Positions 1 to 8,022 of a DNA stretch of 35,946 nt are shown piece after piece. The stretch's first letter is position 1, and every line of letters begins with the position of its first letter. Made by a program: the position numbers and the translations under genes. Source of the DNA: Nitrososphaerota archaeon (GTDB taxonomy: Archaea; Thermoproteota; Nitrososphaeria; Nitrososphaerales; JACPRH01); contig JACPRH010000022.1 in the NCBI GenBank assembly GCA_016190055.1, forward strand, positions 1-35,946. The letters are read 5' to 3'. The notes beneath the pieces are model-generated. The model did no database searches. It had not been told where the DNA came from and was given only the letters and a program-made list of their open reading frames with translations.

Positions 1-135
1 CGCAACACAGAAGCGAAAGTCCGCTCGGTAAGAGATGGGAACTCTGATGTCAACCAGCCTATTGTAGCCCGTTGCTGCAAAGCCTTGGCCCACCCCAAGA
101 AGGAGTTACAAGCCAACGACTTCAGTCGTTGGTAG
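1..135 (+). CDS. Partial CDS: possible TnpB C-terminal tail
   Basis: Frame 1 is open from the window edge to a TAG at 133-135, giving 44 residues that end in DFSRW. The stop lies directly after the right-end hairpin, so the hairpin is read through. Many TnpB genes overlap their right end like this and end in a DFSRG-like tail; that is recalled family behaviour, not a search. No zinc finger or RuvC motif is inside the window. The alternative is a chance open frame in noncoding guide RNA. Confidence 0.4.
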   Translation, partial: RNTEAKVRSVRDGNSDVNQPIVARCCKALAHPKKELQANDFSRW

Positions 136-140
136 TTGAC
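1..140 (+). mobile_element. Right-end remnant of an IS200/IS605-type (TnpB) element
   Basis: A perfect 8-bp hairpin (CCAACGAC, loop TTCA, GTCGTTGG, positions 113-132) is followed by TAGTTGAC. From memory this arrangement, a 'GACTTCAGTC' stem followed by GTAGTTGAC or similar, is characteristic of IS605/IS1341-type right ends, where it also forms the 3' part of the TnpB guide (omega/re) RNA. The rest of the element lies outside the window. If it is a guide-RNA end, the guide would begin about position 141. No left end or transposase core is visible, so completeness cannot be judged. Family assignment is from the hairpin and layout only. Confidence 0.6.
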
Positions 141-142
141 AT

Positions 143-337
143 GCAACTCTGCCAAGTTACCGGAAGAAATCATTGGGGAGTAGTCTTGCAAGCCTGCATC
201 ATGCACCCCAGCAACCCTTGCAACCTAACGTACTCTACCCGATGCAGATCCATTGGGGTAGCAATTGGTTTTCTACGCACATTTCAACGCTATTATAGCC
301 CTCCGTATAGCAATGGCAGCAGTGGTGCAGGCGCATC
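143..337. repeat. Dispersed ~195-bp repeat, copy A
   Basis: It matches a stretch at 34629-34820 in the same orientation through collinear blocks. Positions 159-191 against 34645-34677 match at 28 of 33 without gaps; 244-278 against 34728-34762 match at 27 of 35; shorter blocks follow at 283-307 and 315-337. Most differences are G/A or C/T changes. Each copy has two TTGCAA motifs 31-32 bp apart and a TATA-like patch near the right side (291-298 here). The unit begins three bases after the IS605-type end. It is noncoding as far as I can see. Confidence 0.7.
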
Positions 338-432
338 AACGGCGTATTAGCGAACGACGCATCAATAGCGAGTTAAGATAACTCAGTAGTTCAGCAGTAA
401 GCTTTTAAGAATGTGGATACGCAACGCTTCGT
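338..432 (+). other. Leader region of ftr
   Basis: Noncoding stretch between repeat copy A and ftr. Apart from the TATA-like box at 402-410, I see no gene, hairpin or terminator in it. Confidence 0.5.
402..410 (+). promoter_or_regulatory. TATA-like box of ftr
   Basis: GCTTTTAAG is centred about 27 bp before the ATG at 433, the expected archaeal spacing for a leaderless transcript. No Shine-Dalgarno sequence precedes the ATG. The same nine bases recur at 7936-7944 between mch and the histidine kinase. Confidence 0.5.
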
Positions 433-1347
433 ATGAGCTTGCAGCTCAACGGCGTTGAGATTGAAGATACCTTCGCAGAAGCTTTTCCAATGGTAGCTGG
501 AAGAATCCTGATAACTGCTCAGAATGAGAAGTGGGCGGATATCTCAGCTAGAACTGCTACCGGCTTCGCCTCCTCGATCATCATGTCTCCGGCGGAAGCT
601 GCTATAGAAGGCCCTCGCATACCGGCCGATAAGACCCCGGATGGAAGACCCGGAGTAATGATTCAGATTTACCACCGCACCAAGCCTGAGCTAAAGGGTC
701 AGATGATTACCCGTTTAGGTCAGTGTATTCTTACCTGCGCCACCACCGCAGCCTTTGATGGACTCCCCTCACTCAACCGCAAACTTCGAGTCGGAGACGC
801 AATTCGAATGTTCGGAGATGGCTTTGAGAAGAAGGACGTGTTGAACGGTCGAAAGATCTGGCGTATCCCAGTGATGGAGGGCGAGTTCCTCGTAGAAGGA
901 AGATTCGGAATAAAGAACGCTATAGCGGGCGGAAACCTCCTCATCATGGCGAGGGATCAACCAACCGCACTACTAGCAGCTGAAAAAAGCGTCGAAGCCA
1001 TTCAGCAGCTCCCAGCAGTTATACTACCGTTCCCCGGCGGAATCGTCCGCTCCGGCTCTAAGACAGGTTCAAGAAAATACAAGCTCGGCGCCTCAACTAA
1101 CCACCTCTACTGCCCCAAGCTACGCGCCGAGGTCCCTGAGACACAGGTTCCACCGGAAGTAAACAGCGTTTACGAAATCGTATTCAACGCTCTAGACCAG
1201 GATCTGCTGATGCAGGCCACCGCCAAAGGCATCAAGGCCGCTACAAGCGTACCTGGGGTCGTCAAAATCTCAGCTGCAAACTTCGGCGGGAAACTCGGAC
1301 CAGTCCAGATACGACTGAAGGACGCAGTCCAACAAATCCAAGCCTAG
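433..1347 (+). CDS. ftr: Formylmethanofuran:H4MPT formyltransferase
   Basis: Transfers the formyl group between formylmethanofuran and N5 of H4MPT, the second step from CO2 in the archaeal C1 branch; cytosolic. The 304 residues match the usual Ftr length (about 297). The order of conserved segments is Ftr-like: FAEAFPMVAGRILITA near the N-terminus, QIYHRTKPELKGQM and RLGQCILTC in the middle, and VNSVYEIVFNALDQ with VVKISAANFGGKLGP at the end. The ATG at 433 has a TATA-like box 27 bp upstream and no ribosome site, so it is probably leaderless. It converges on the methanofuran-type operon, with only 16 bp between stops. Fwd and Mch, the enzymes before and after it, are also in the window. Confidence 0.96.
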   Translation: MSLQLNGVEIEDTFAEAFPMVAGRILITAQNEKWADISARTATGFASSIIMSPAEAAIEGPRIPADKTPDGRPGVMIQIYHRTKPELKGQMITRLGQCILTCATTAAFDGLPSLNRKLRVGDAIRMFGDGFEKKDVLNGRKIWRIPVMEGEFLVEGRFGIKNAIAGGNLLIMARDQPTALLAAEKSVEAIQQLPAVILPFPGGIVRSGSKTGSRKYKLGASTNHLYCPKLRAEVPETQVPPEVNSVYEIVFNALDQDLLMQATAKGIKAATSVPGVVKISAANFGGKLGPVQIRLKDAVQQIQA

Positions 1348-1363
1348 CCTAATCTAGCTTAAC

Positions 1364-2251
1364 CTAACGTAACCGTTTCACTACTACTACCGGGTAGTGA
1401 GCCACCTGCTCCAGCATCTCCCAGGACACTTCGGTCAACCCGACGCCGAAACGCTCCGCCATATGCCACGGCGTCCGACCGGCACCAACACCCCTAGCCC
1501 GGTTAGCGGTCTCAGCAATATCTAGCAACGTCTCCACATCCAGATCCTCGCCAGCATAGCCAAGCAGCGTAGCCCTTCTCCTACACCTAAGCACCCTGCA
1601 AACCACATAGATCGGCAAACCGCCTCCAGCGGTAATCCCGGGAGCAGCCCGCGGAAGAGGAGTGTAGTTTCGGCTGCCAAGCCGGTACGTCTTATCAGTA
1701 TCTACAATCATAACTGAAACCTTCCGACCGGTTTCACATTTTATCCTCTCACGGATATGTTCAGCCTCGCCTTGCGGGTCAGAAAGCGGAAGAGCAGCGT
1801 AAGAGTATGGAAGGTTGCTCACATCTATCCCTCCTTCAGAGCCGTGTCTGAGAGCCTGCAGAAGACCAGCGCGCTCGAGACAGAGCTGCTTGTGCGCAGC
1901 ACCCTCCTTCACAGGATATTGTCGAAGCCGGCTCCGCGTCGTCTGACTCATATGGCAGAGCCGACCAAGTGGGTAACCCCAAATCCACCGCATCCAGAAA
2001 CGAGAGAGCATCTTAGCGGTTAAACCGGGCTCCACCTGAGCCTCATCCACGATCTGGCCTTTAGCGATTGATATCGCCTTCTCTGAGACAACCACGAAAT
2101 CACCATCAGAGAGCCGCCCCGAGACGTTCGCTGTAATCAGAGAAGAGTAGTCAGACCCAGGTCTCCAATACCCGCTTCTACGTGCCACAACATGGTACCG
2201 GCTGCTGCCGGCTCGACCAATATTAACGACGCACGACTTCTGTGCCCACAA
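1364..2251 (-). CDS. CofE-like F420-0:gamma-glutamyl ligase family protein
   Basis: A 295-residue member of the CofE family (PF01996), whose known enzyme adds glutamates to coenzyme F420-0 with GTP. Family marks include GDFVVVSEKAISIAKGQIVDE near residue 55, EGGIDVSNLPYSYAALPLSDP around 138-158, and VMIVDTDKT. It also has segments I do not associate with standard CofE (FWMRWIWGYPLGRLCH, REYP/HKQ-like, GAGRTPWHMAERFGVGLTEVSWEMLE), suggesting a separate subfamily. It is the last gene of the mfnD-mfnF-mfnE operon and overlaps mfnE by 29 bp from a TTG start; a GTG at 2188 is an alternative. The location suggests glutamylation of methanofuran or another C1 cofactor; true F420 synthesis is the alternative. 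Confidence 0.8.
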   Translation of the reverse strand: MWAQKSCVVNIGRAGSSRYHVVARRSGYWRPGSDYSSLITANVSGRLSDGDFVVVSEKAISIAKGQIVDEAQVEPGLTAKMLSRFWMRWIWGYPLGRLCHMSQTTRSRLRQYPVKEGAAHKQLCLERAGLLQALRHGSEGGIDVSNLPYSYAALPLSDPQGEAEHIRERIKCETGRKVSVMIVDTDKTYRLGSRNYTPLPRAAPGITAGGGLPIYVVCRVLRCRRRATLLGYAGEDLDVETLLDIAETANRARGVGAGRTPWHMAERFGVGLTEVSWEMLEQVAHYPVVVVKRLR

Positions 2252-2894
2252 CCTCTCTCATTCCTTTTCGCTGTAGAACAGCAGCTACACGATCCGGATA
2301 CCGACCATTTACGATGAAGCAGCGGAAACGGCTTGAAGAAGCCAATATCTTAGGCAGATAAGCATCAACACATCCAGGCTCAACTCCGGAAGCCAGGGCG
2401 CTCACAGGCACCCTGTTCAGAAGCCTCTTTGAACCCTGTTTGAACAGGCCGTCCACCGACTTCACCAGAACAAGCATCTCAGCGTCAACCTTGCCCGCCA
2501 CGTAAGCGGCAATCGAGTCTGAGGTGACGTCCCATGACTTGGGAAGCGACCTGTCCGCCCGCATCATCTGAGAAGCGAGGAGAACAGCTGCCTGTCCATC
2601 CTCGAAGCAGGCGTCCGCCTCACTAAAGTACTCAATCGTCTGCGCAGAGTCCCCTAAAATACTCTGGAGAAGAATCCCGTACTGATCAATCGCTAAGACT
2701 GCCATTCGGTGAGCTGTAGCCTCAGGCAACTCCATCTCCGAGTAAACTTTCCGCACAGCATCAGCGAAAGGTCCTCCGCCTGGAACAATAAGCAGATCGT
2801 GCTCACCCGACAGTTCACCGAGGCGTTGGCAGAGAGCTTGCAAATCCTTAGGGTAGCTAAGCAGGCTGCCACCTATCTTCACGACAGAGACCAT
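2223..2894 (-). CDS. mfnE: MfnE-like amino-acid-kinase family protein
   Basis: A 223-residue member of the aspartate/glutamate/uridylate kinase fold. VVKIGGSLL at residues 4-12 is the nucleotide-binding lysine loop, VPGGGPFADAVR near 37-48 the glycine-rich loop, and WDVTSDSIAAYVAG plus LVLVKSVDGLF form the later substrate and ATP region. MfnE phosphorylates [5-(aminomethyl)furan-3-yl]methyl phosphate to the diphosphate used in methanofuran assembly. The short length and the position between mfnF-like and CofE-like genes support this over a general amino-acid kinase. It starts at an ATG inside the end of mfnF (16-bp overlap), so translation is probably coupled. Confidence 0.82.
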   Translation of the reverse strand: MVSVVKIGGSLLSYPKDLQALCQRLGELSGEHDLLIVPGGGPFADAVRKVYSEMELPEATAHRMAVLAIDQYGILLQSILGDSAQTIEYFSEADACFEDGQAAVLLASQMMRADRSLPKSWDVTSDSIAAYVAGKVDAEMLVLVKSVDGLFKQGSKRLLNRVPVSALASGVEPGCVDAYLPKILASSSRFRCFIVNGRYPDRVAAVLQRKGMREVVGTEVVRR

Positions 2895-3955
2895 GTAACA
2901 GCCTCCCCCATCTCCGCCGCTGTAAGAAGAGCCACTGAAACCGCGGCGGCTGCCTGCGGATTCTCACCACCAACTATCTGTTCAAGGCTGTAGAACCGTC
3001 GGAAACCCGATTTATACGCAGCCTCCCGCCCGAGAAAGAGCCCGCCAAGCCCAGTAGTTACAACAGGCAGGTCTTCACGCGGCGTAATACTAAGCCTACT
3101 CAACACGTTCATCAGCCTCCTGTAAATCTTGTCCACCTGTTTATCATAGATGTAAGATGCCATTTTGGTCAAACCGGTCTCCCCGATCATTTCAGGATCG
3201 GCACAAACAGTCCTTGCTAGCCGCGCAAAGCATCGCTGCCGTGAAGTGTCACGTCCATCAGCAGTCTCGGTTGAGTACTCTTCAGGCACAATATTGCCTA
3301 GGATCAGGTGAACATCCCCGGAGAGGGCGAACCGCTCAGCCGCAACCTCAGTCTCTCTGCCATTAACTGGAAGTGTATGAGTGATAGATTGAATATCGCT
3401 GCGGAGAGCACCGGTGTAAACCAGCTCACCGGTTGCAAGCCTATCCATATCTGTCCTGCCTTCTGTGGCGATTTTACGATTTAGGATTGGGATAATGTCG
3501 GTGGTGGTGCTTCCGACGTCTATCAGCAGGCAGTCGGCGAAGATGCCGGAGAGAACCTTGGCGGTGGCCGCCCAGTTAGCTGATGAGTATCTTAGAGAGT
3601 CTCTCTGCGCCACCGTAATGGTTCCCATCTCACCGTTGTAATCCACAACCAAGATCGGGTCTATGTCGTTATAGGTTTGGCGGACGCACTTCAAAGTGTA
3701 TTCGACACCCTCTCTCTTCGACTCAAAGACATCGGAGAGCTCAGCGGTCATTGTCACACCGACAGCGTCAGGCAGCTCACCTTGAGAGAGCATATCCGAA
3801 ACTTCGCGTAGAGCAACGGGCAGGCGATCTTTTCCTCCGCGCCACATAGGAAGATACTTTACAGTGGTTTGGCAGTTCACTATGTTTCCCTTAACCACCT
3901 CAATCCAAACCGCCTTCAGGTTCGCTCCGCCGATATCTAACCCAAGTATCCTCAC
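2879..3955 (-). CDS. mfnF: MfnF-like methanofuran assembly enzyme (hydantoinase/ASKHA-type)
   Basis: MfnF joins the aminomethylfuran diphosphate to gamma-glutamyltyramine through an ether bond, giving the methanofuran core. This 358-residue protein opens with LGLDIGGANLKAV, the phosphate-loop signature of the family, and has LLIDVGSTTTDIIPI at about residues 143-157 and VVTTGLGGLFLGREAA near 301-316. The family was earlier annotated as an 'H4MPT-linked C1 transfer pathway protein', a hydantoinase/oxoprolinase relative, and occurs in archaeal and methylotroph C1 clusters. It overlaps mfnD by 4 bp (ATGA) and mfnE by 16 bp, so the three are probably translated together. Confidence 0.88.
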   Translation of the reverse strand: MRILGLDIGGANLKAVWIEVVKGNIVNCQTTVKYLPMWRGGKDRLPVALREVSDMLSQGELPDAVGVTMTAELSDVFESKREGVEYTLKCVRQTYNDIDPILVVDYNGEMGTITVAQRDSLRYSSANWAATAKVLSGIFADCLLIDVGSTTTDIIPILNRKIATEGRTDMDRLATGELVYTGALRSDIQSITHTLPVNGRETEVAAERFALSGDVHLILGNIVPEEYSTETADGRDTSRQRCFARLARTVCADPEMIGETGLTKMASYIYDKQVDKIYRRLMNVLSRLSITPREDLPVVTTGLGGLFLGREAAYKSGFRRFYSLEQIVGGENPQAAAAVSVALLTAAEMGEAVTWSLS

Positions 3956-5184
3956 TTTCGATACGCCTCCACAGCCGTCCGCTCCTGAGCCGGAAGAAGC
4001 CTCAAAGCCTCAGCCTCACCTGCTCTCCAAGAGACCAGAAGAGTCTCAGCCAATTCTGCTCCATCAACTTTAACGGACGGGCACATAACTCTGCTACAGC
4101 CGTCTACCTTAGTTTTCGCACTGGTACTGAGAAGTTTAGAGAACACTGAGAAGCCGGTCGTCTCGAAAGATGCTGGAAGCACCCCGCTTAGGGCCGCCAT
4201 CACCATCGGTTCAGCTAAACCTTGCTTTAACACTTGTCTAAGCCCAACGTAAGAAACCGTCAGCCGAGGATTAACTTCGAGCACCACCGGGCCGTTAGGA
4301 GACAAAACCAAGTCTACGCCAACGTATCCTTTAAGCCCTTTGAACATCTGAACCGCGCGTTGAGCAACCTGTAGAGCCTTCTCCTCGTCAGGATGGTGCA
4401 GAGGAGTCAAGCCGCCTTTATAGGAAGAGGCCTTTGCAGAAGGTTGGTTCAGCGAGACGCGCTGCAGGTTCAGAGCAACAGGTCGAGCCTCTCGCCCATT
4501 CGAGATGAGACTGACACTCGCAGGAAGCCCTTCTACAAAACGTTGAACAATAAAGCGACGTACAGACCTATTCCCTGAAAGACTCTTGAACGCAGCATTC
4601 ATCTCAGCACGACTGGAGACTAGGTATGAGGATTCACAGCTCACCCCGTCAACCGGCTTAACCACCACAGCCGATCCAGAGAACCCCAGATATGTGTCAA
4701 TCACCTTCTCCAGACTGTCATCGGTGGAGAGACATCTTGTTTCAGGCACAGCGATGCCGTTTCGCCTGAGAAGCTCAGAAAGCAAAGCCTTGTCCGAAAC
4801 CGCATCCACCGCTTGAGAAGCAGAGTTCAAAGAAGATGAGGGAGATCCCTCGGCAAGCCGGATTAGAGATGAGAGCACGCCGCCTGTTTCAGGCGCAATC
4901 ACCAGCGATAACTCAGAGCGGTGAAGCGTCTTAGCGAAAACATCCTCAACAGAAGAAGAACCATCATCAGGCGAAACCTCTACGACATCATCAACCGCCG
5001 CTAGATCACTTCGCAAAGAACCCAGCCGGGAGTCCAGAAGACAACGAACAGTGTATCCTGCTGCGTGGAAATCTTCTGCGGCAGTCTTCAGCATCGAGTA
5101 GCCTTCGCAGAGTATGCCCTGAGGAATCCTTCGCCCTTGAAAGCCGCCGCCCGACGCATACTCAAATATATTTACGGTAACCAA
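3952..5184 (-). CDS. mfnD: MfnD-like tyramine-glutamate ligase (ATP-grasp)
   Basis: A 410-residue ATP-grasp protein. FEYASGGG at residues 7-14 is typical of the family, VVVKPVDGVSCE lies in the ATP-grasp N-lobe, and GVDLVLSPNGPVVLEVNPRLTVSYVGLR carries the acidic and asparagine metal ligands. MfnD couples tyramine to the gamma-carboxyl of glutamate, an early step in methanofuran synthesis. It is the first gene of the operon and reads away from the HisA-like gene across a 39-bp gap. The TTG start is supported by AGAGGT about 8 bp upstream. The residues after about 330 are less conserved by eye. A different ligase specificity is possible. Confidence 0.82.
   Translation of the reverse strand: MVTVNIFEYASGGGFQGRRIPQGILCEGYSMLKTAAEDFHAAGYTVRCLLDSRLGSLRSDLAAVDDVVEVSPDDGSSSVEDVFAKTLHRSELSLVIAPETGGVLSSLIRLAEGSPSSSLNSASQAVDAVSDKALLSELLRRNGIAVPETRCLSTDDSLEKVIDTYLGFSGSAVVVKPVDGVSCESSYLVSSRAEMNAAFKSLSGNRSVRRFIVQRFVEGLPASVSLISNGREARPVALNLQRVSLNQPSAKASSYKGGLTPLHHPDEEKALQVAQRAVQMFKGLKGYVGVDLVLSPNGPVVLEVNPRLTVSYVGLRQVLKQGLAEPMVMAALSGVLPASFETTGFSVFSKLLSTSAKTKVDGCSRVMCPSVKVDGAELAETLLVSWRAGEAEALRLLPAQERTAVEAYRK
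5167..5174 (+). promoter_or_regulatory. TATA-like box for the HisA-like gene
   Basis: TATATTTA lies inside the 5' end of mfnD and would place transcription start near 5197, in front of the ATG at 5224. A purine-rich stretch with GGAAAGG lies just before the ATG. Confidence 0.3.
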
Positions 5185-5223
5185 GCTGTAGACCTCTTAC
5201 AGTTCAGGAAAGGCTGAAAGAAG

Positions 5224-5961
5224 ATGGGTTTCAGAGTAATTCCCGTTATTGACATTATGCGCGGAACAGCTGTACATGCGGTCAGAGGCTTTCGTGAAGA
5301 CTACCGCCCCCTCAAAAGCACCCTGTCGGTCGCCTCTGACCCAGTCGAAGTCACCCTAGGGCTGAAGAAGAAGTTCGGCTTCGATGAGCTGTACACTGCT
5401 GATCTTGACGGGATAACCAAGAGAGCAGCAGACATACCTCTTCTCGCTAAGCTCTGCGCCATCAAGGACCTAAGCGTCATGGTTGACTCGGGAGTGAACA
5501 GTCCCGAAGAGGCTGAACAGCTTCTGGAGATTGGCGCTGCAAAGGTGGTCATCGGAAGCGAAACGCTAAGCAGTCTAGACGACCTCAGAAAAATAGTTGA
5601 TGCGGCTGGAAGCGTGAAGGTAACTGGTTCCGTTGACGTTAAGGACGGTAAAGTATTGTCTAAGTGTCGAAATCTTAGAGAGGCGAAGACGGTGAAGGCA
5701 GCCAAGATGCTGGAGGGGAGGGGAGTTGGGGAGCTGATTCTGCTTGACCTTTCACGTGTAGGTGCTGGAACAGGTGTTGATGCGCAGATGGTTGAGAAGA
5801 CGGTTGGGGCGGTTGATGTGCCGTTGCTCGTGGGCGGCGGAGTTTCCTCTATCGGTGACGTGCAGATGCTTAGAGAGGCGGGGGCTTCAGGAGTGCTTGT
5901 AGCTACGGCGCTGCATTGTGGTCTGCTGAGCCGACGTGAAATTGACGCGGTTCGTCTGTAA
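5224..5961 (+). CDS. HisA-like TIM-barrel protein of the C1 cluster
   Basis: A 245-residue (beta/alpha)8 protein related to HisA/HisF. It keeps VIDIMRGTAVHAVRG at the first strand, with Asp10 in the HisA catalytic position, VDVKDGKV in the middle, LLDLSRVGAGTGVD where HisA has its second acid, and LLVGGGVSSIGDVQML plus GVLVATALHCG for phosphate binding. No other histidine gene is nearby. I recall HisA-like proteins beside H4MPT genes in methylotrophic bacteria and archaea, so a step in MFR or H4MPT synthesis is likelier than histidine synthesis, but the substrate is unknown. It is not the MfnB family, whose sequence is different. True HisA remains possible. Confidence 0.8.
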   Translation: MGFRVIPVIDIMRGTAVHAVRGFREDYRPLKSTLSVASDPVEVTLGLKKKFGFDELYTADLDGITKRAADIPLLAKLCAIKDLSVMVDSGVNSPEEAEQLLEIGAAKVVIGSETLSSLDDLRKIVDAAGSVKVTGSVDVKDGKVLSKCRNLREAKTVKAAKMLEGRGVGELILLDLSRVGAGTGVDAQMVEKTVGAVDVPLLVGGGVSSIGDVQMLREAGASGVLVATALHCGLLSRREIDAVRL

Positions 5962-5998
5962 AGTTGCGAGACAAGCACGACGATGGCGGTCATCCAAC

Positions 5999-6898
5999 TC
6001 ATCGCTTCAGCTCTTCCAAAACATACTTCACGATTGCTCCGGCTACATCGACTTTAGTCACCGACTGGAGACCTCGGAAGCCCGGTTGACTATTCACCTC
6101 ATTCACAAAATACCCGTCCGGGCTCTCCAGAAGATCAACACCTGCGACCCTGCAGTCCAAAACCTCAGCCGACTTCACAGCAATCTCCTCAACCTCAGCA
6201 GGAGGATTAAGCGGCACAGGCTTGGCGCCTTGACTCACATTCGTTTTCCATCCCCGCGCCTGCCGACTCATCGCAGCAACCACCCTGCCGCCGATCACTA
6301 AGCAGCGGATATCCCGTCGCCCATGATGAACGAACTGCTGCGTGTAGAGAACGTGACGGAAATAGTTTAGCTCGCTGTAGATTCTGCGGGTAGCCTCCAA
6401 ATCTGAGAGTCGAGTTATCCCGAAGCCTTGAGAACCGAACAGAGGCTTAATCACCACATCACGCTCCATCTCGCGGAAGCCTTCGAGAGCCGAATCAGGG
6501 TTCTCTGTAACAACGGTCTTTGGAACTTTGACGCCGTGCTCAGCTAGGAGTGAAAGCGCGCGGTACTTGTCAACAGCCTTCTCGATGCTTGACGGCGGGT
6601 TCACTACGAAGACTCCGCCGCGCTCCAACCGGTGGAGAACATCAAGCCTGAAGATTATTTCGTCAAGGGAGCCGCGGCCTATAGGTCGAACTATGACCGC
6701 TTGAAGATCCTGTATAGCATCGATACTGTCCTGTATGACGATTTCGGGGCCTTCTCCCAGCTTCGCCGTAATGTCTGCGAAGTTGAAGCAGACCGCGTCG
6801 GCGCTGTGCTCAACGATGGCCCTTCGTAGCTGAGTAGAGGGCCAAGCGTCTCGGTTTCTGGTAAGTAGACCTATTCTCGGAGGTTTGCTGCTATTCAA
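5999..6898 (-). CDS. mptN: RimK-type ATP-grasp ligase, MptN-like
   Basis: A 299-residue ATP-grasp protein of the RimK/LysX/MptN group. IEKAVDKYRAL, DVVIKPLFGSQGFGITRL, QQFVHHGRRDIRCLVIGGRVVAAMSRQA and GVDLLESPDGYFVNEVNSQPGFRGL are the lysine, glycine-rich and metal-binding segments. MptN adds an alpha-linked glutamate to H4MPT to make tetrahydrosarcinapterin; the relative CofF caps F420 with glutamate. Position directly after mch, with an 8-bp overlap, favours the pterin substrate, though CofF- or LysX-like activity cannot be excluded. It starts at TTG; no ATG lies close by and no clear ribosome site precedes it, consistent with coupling to mch. Confidence 0.78.
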   Translation of the reverse strand: MNSSKPPRIGLLTRNRDAWPSTQLRRAIVEHSADAVCFNFADITAKLGEGPEIVIQDSIDAIQDLQAVIVRPIGRGSLDEIIFRLDVLHRLERGGVFVVNPPSSIEKAVDKYRALSLLAEHGVKVPKTVVTENPDSALEGFREMERDVVIKPLFGSQGFGITRLSDLEATRRIYSELNYFRHVLYTQQFVHHGRRDIRCLVIGGRVVAAMSRQARGWKTNVSQGAKPVPLNPPAEVEEIAVKSAEVLDCRVAGVDLLESPDGYFVNEVNSQPGFRGLQSVTKVDVAGAIVKYVLEELKR

Positions 6899-7871
6899 CG
6901 TAGCCTATCGACTGGAGAAGTATCTTCTCATTAACCTTTCCTGCGGTGGTGATGCGCCCGGTTTTGAGGTTGTTAACGGTAACTACGGCAGGGGCGAAGA
7001 GATGTTCATCAATCTTGTAGAAGTCGAAGTCAGCCGCCTTGAAGAGGTCGTAGAAGGGTTTACCATAGTCTCTTGAGGCTGAGGAAGGCGTAGCCTGCAC
7101 AATCTTCTTCAACTCATCATCATCCTCAGCTTCGACTTCAAAGTAGACTCGTCCAGCGTAAAGAATCATGTCGTTTGTGCGACCCATTGCCTTAATCGAC
7201 TTAGGGTGTATAGGCGCAATCGGTGCTTCACCTATGCCGGTCCGCACCTTCTTAGGGTCGAACCCGGACTTGTAGAGCTTGTGCAGCCCCGTTTCAACGA
7301 TTCTTCCAGATATCTGGGTGGAGCCAGCTACACTTGAAGTAGGTGCAAACGCCACATACAGGTTCTTAGTGTCTACACCGCACTTCTGAGCGATAAACTG
7401 CGTAGCAGCCTCCGTAGGCTTCACATCGGTCTCCAACACGATGACCGCGGCATCAAAACTATCCTTGTAATCTATATCCTGATAGATTTCCTTTGGCTTC
7501 AACGGTAACGCTCGAGCCGGACCGGAGCCCATCGCAAAATACTGGTTCTCTCCTTCTCCGACCTTGATCTGCCATCCCGCGAACTGAGACCCTAAGAGCG
7601 AAACGGAGGGGTAATCAGCCGCAACTATGATGGATGGGAGCATGAGGCCGCCTATGTCGATGGTGCTGAGCTCTGTATGTCCGAGACCGCCTAGACAGAT
7701 ATCGGTCAGGTATTTGCCGGCTAGGAAGCCTCCTTTAGCAGCTACACCCATGTCGATTAGTGTTGTACCGTCACGGTTCTCCTCTACTTTCACCGCCAGC
7801 TCATCAGCTCGGTTAATTACTTCTTTAACCACGTTTAGGCCGTGCTGGTTGACGCTAACGCTAATACTCAT
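6891..7871 (-). CDS. mch: Methenyl-H4MPT cyclohydrolase
   Basis: Converts 5-formyl-H4MPT to 5,10-methenyl-H4MPT and back, between Ftr and methylene-H4MPT formation. The 326 residues match the family length. Diagnostic segments are IDMGVAAKGGFLAG, YFAMGSGPARAL, APTSSVAGSTQISGRIVETGLHKL, IHPKSIKAMGRTNDMILYAG and DYGKPFYDLFKAADFDFYKID. TAGGAGTT stands directly before the ATG, so this transcript has a leader, unlike ftr. It is followed by the MptN-like ligase with an 8-bp overlap and reads away from the histidine kinase across about 150 bp. Confidence 0.97.
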   Translation of the reverse strand: MSISVSVNQHGLNVVKEVINRADELAVKVEENRDGTTLIDMGVAAKGGFLAGKYLTDICLGGLGHTELSTIDIGGLMLPSIIVAADYPSVSLLGSQFAGWQIKVGEGENQYFAMGSGPARALPLKPKEIYQDIDYKDSFDAAVIVLETDVKPTEAATQFIAQKCGVDTKNLYVAFAPTSSVAGSTQISGRIVETGLHKLYKSGFDPKKVRTGIGEAPIAPIHPKSIKAMGRTNDMILYAGRVYFEVEAEDDDELKKIVQATPSSASRDYGKPFYDLFKAADFDFYKIDEHLFAPAVVTVNNLKTGRITTAGKVNEKILLQSIGYVE

Positions 7872-7935
7872 AACTCCTACTTGTAGAAGTGCTCTGTTTT
7901 AACCGTTGTCCAAAAAAGGCCTAATTTCGAATAGC

Positions 7936-7944
7936 GCTTTTAAG
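7936..7944 (+). promoter_or_regulatory. TATA-like box between mch and the histidine kinase
   Basis: GCTTTTAAG, identical to the ftr box at 402-410. On the plus strand it would start a transcript near 7967 with a ~55-nt leader to the kinase ATG. Read on the minus strand (CTTAAAAGC) it could also serve mch with a ~40-nt leader. Which direction is used cannot be told from sequence. Confidence 0.4.
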
Positions 7945-8022
7945 TGAGAAATCAATATTATCAGTGAAAGAAAGGCGCGCCTAGATTGTACCCTCAACCT
8001 TTCCAAGGAGGCTTCTGAGGTT

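Noticed and set aside
72-350. 92-residue frame on the plus strand
   Set aside because: It crosses the IS605-type hairpin and repeat copy A, has no ribosome site, and the repeat blocks in copy B do not keep the frame open.
5301-6002. 233-residue antisense frame over the HisA-like gene
   Set aside because: Low-complexity Ser/Thr/Arg/Pro-rich product opposite a clear TIM-barrel gene; a strand shadow.
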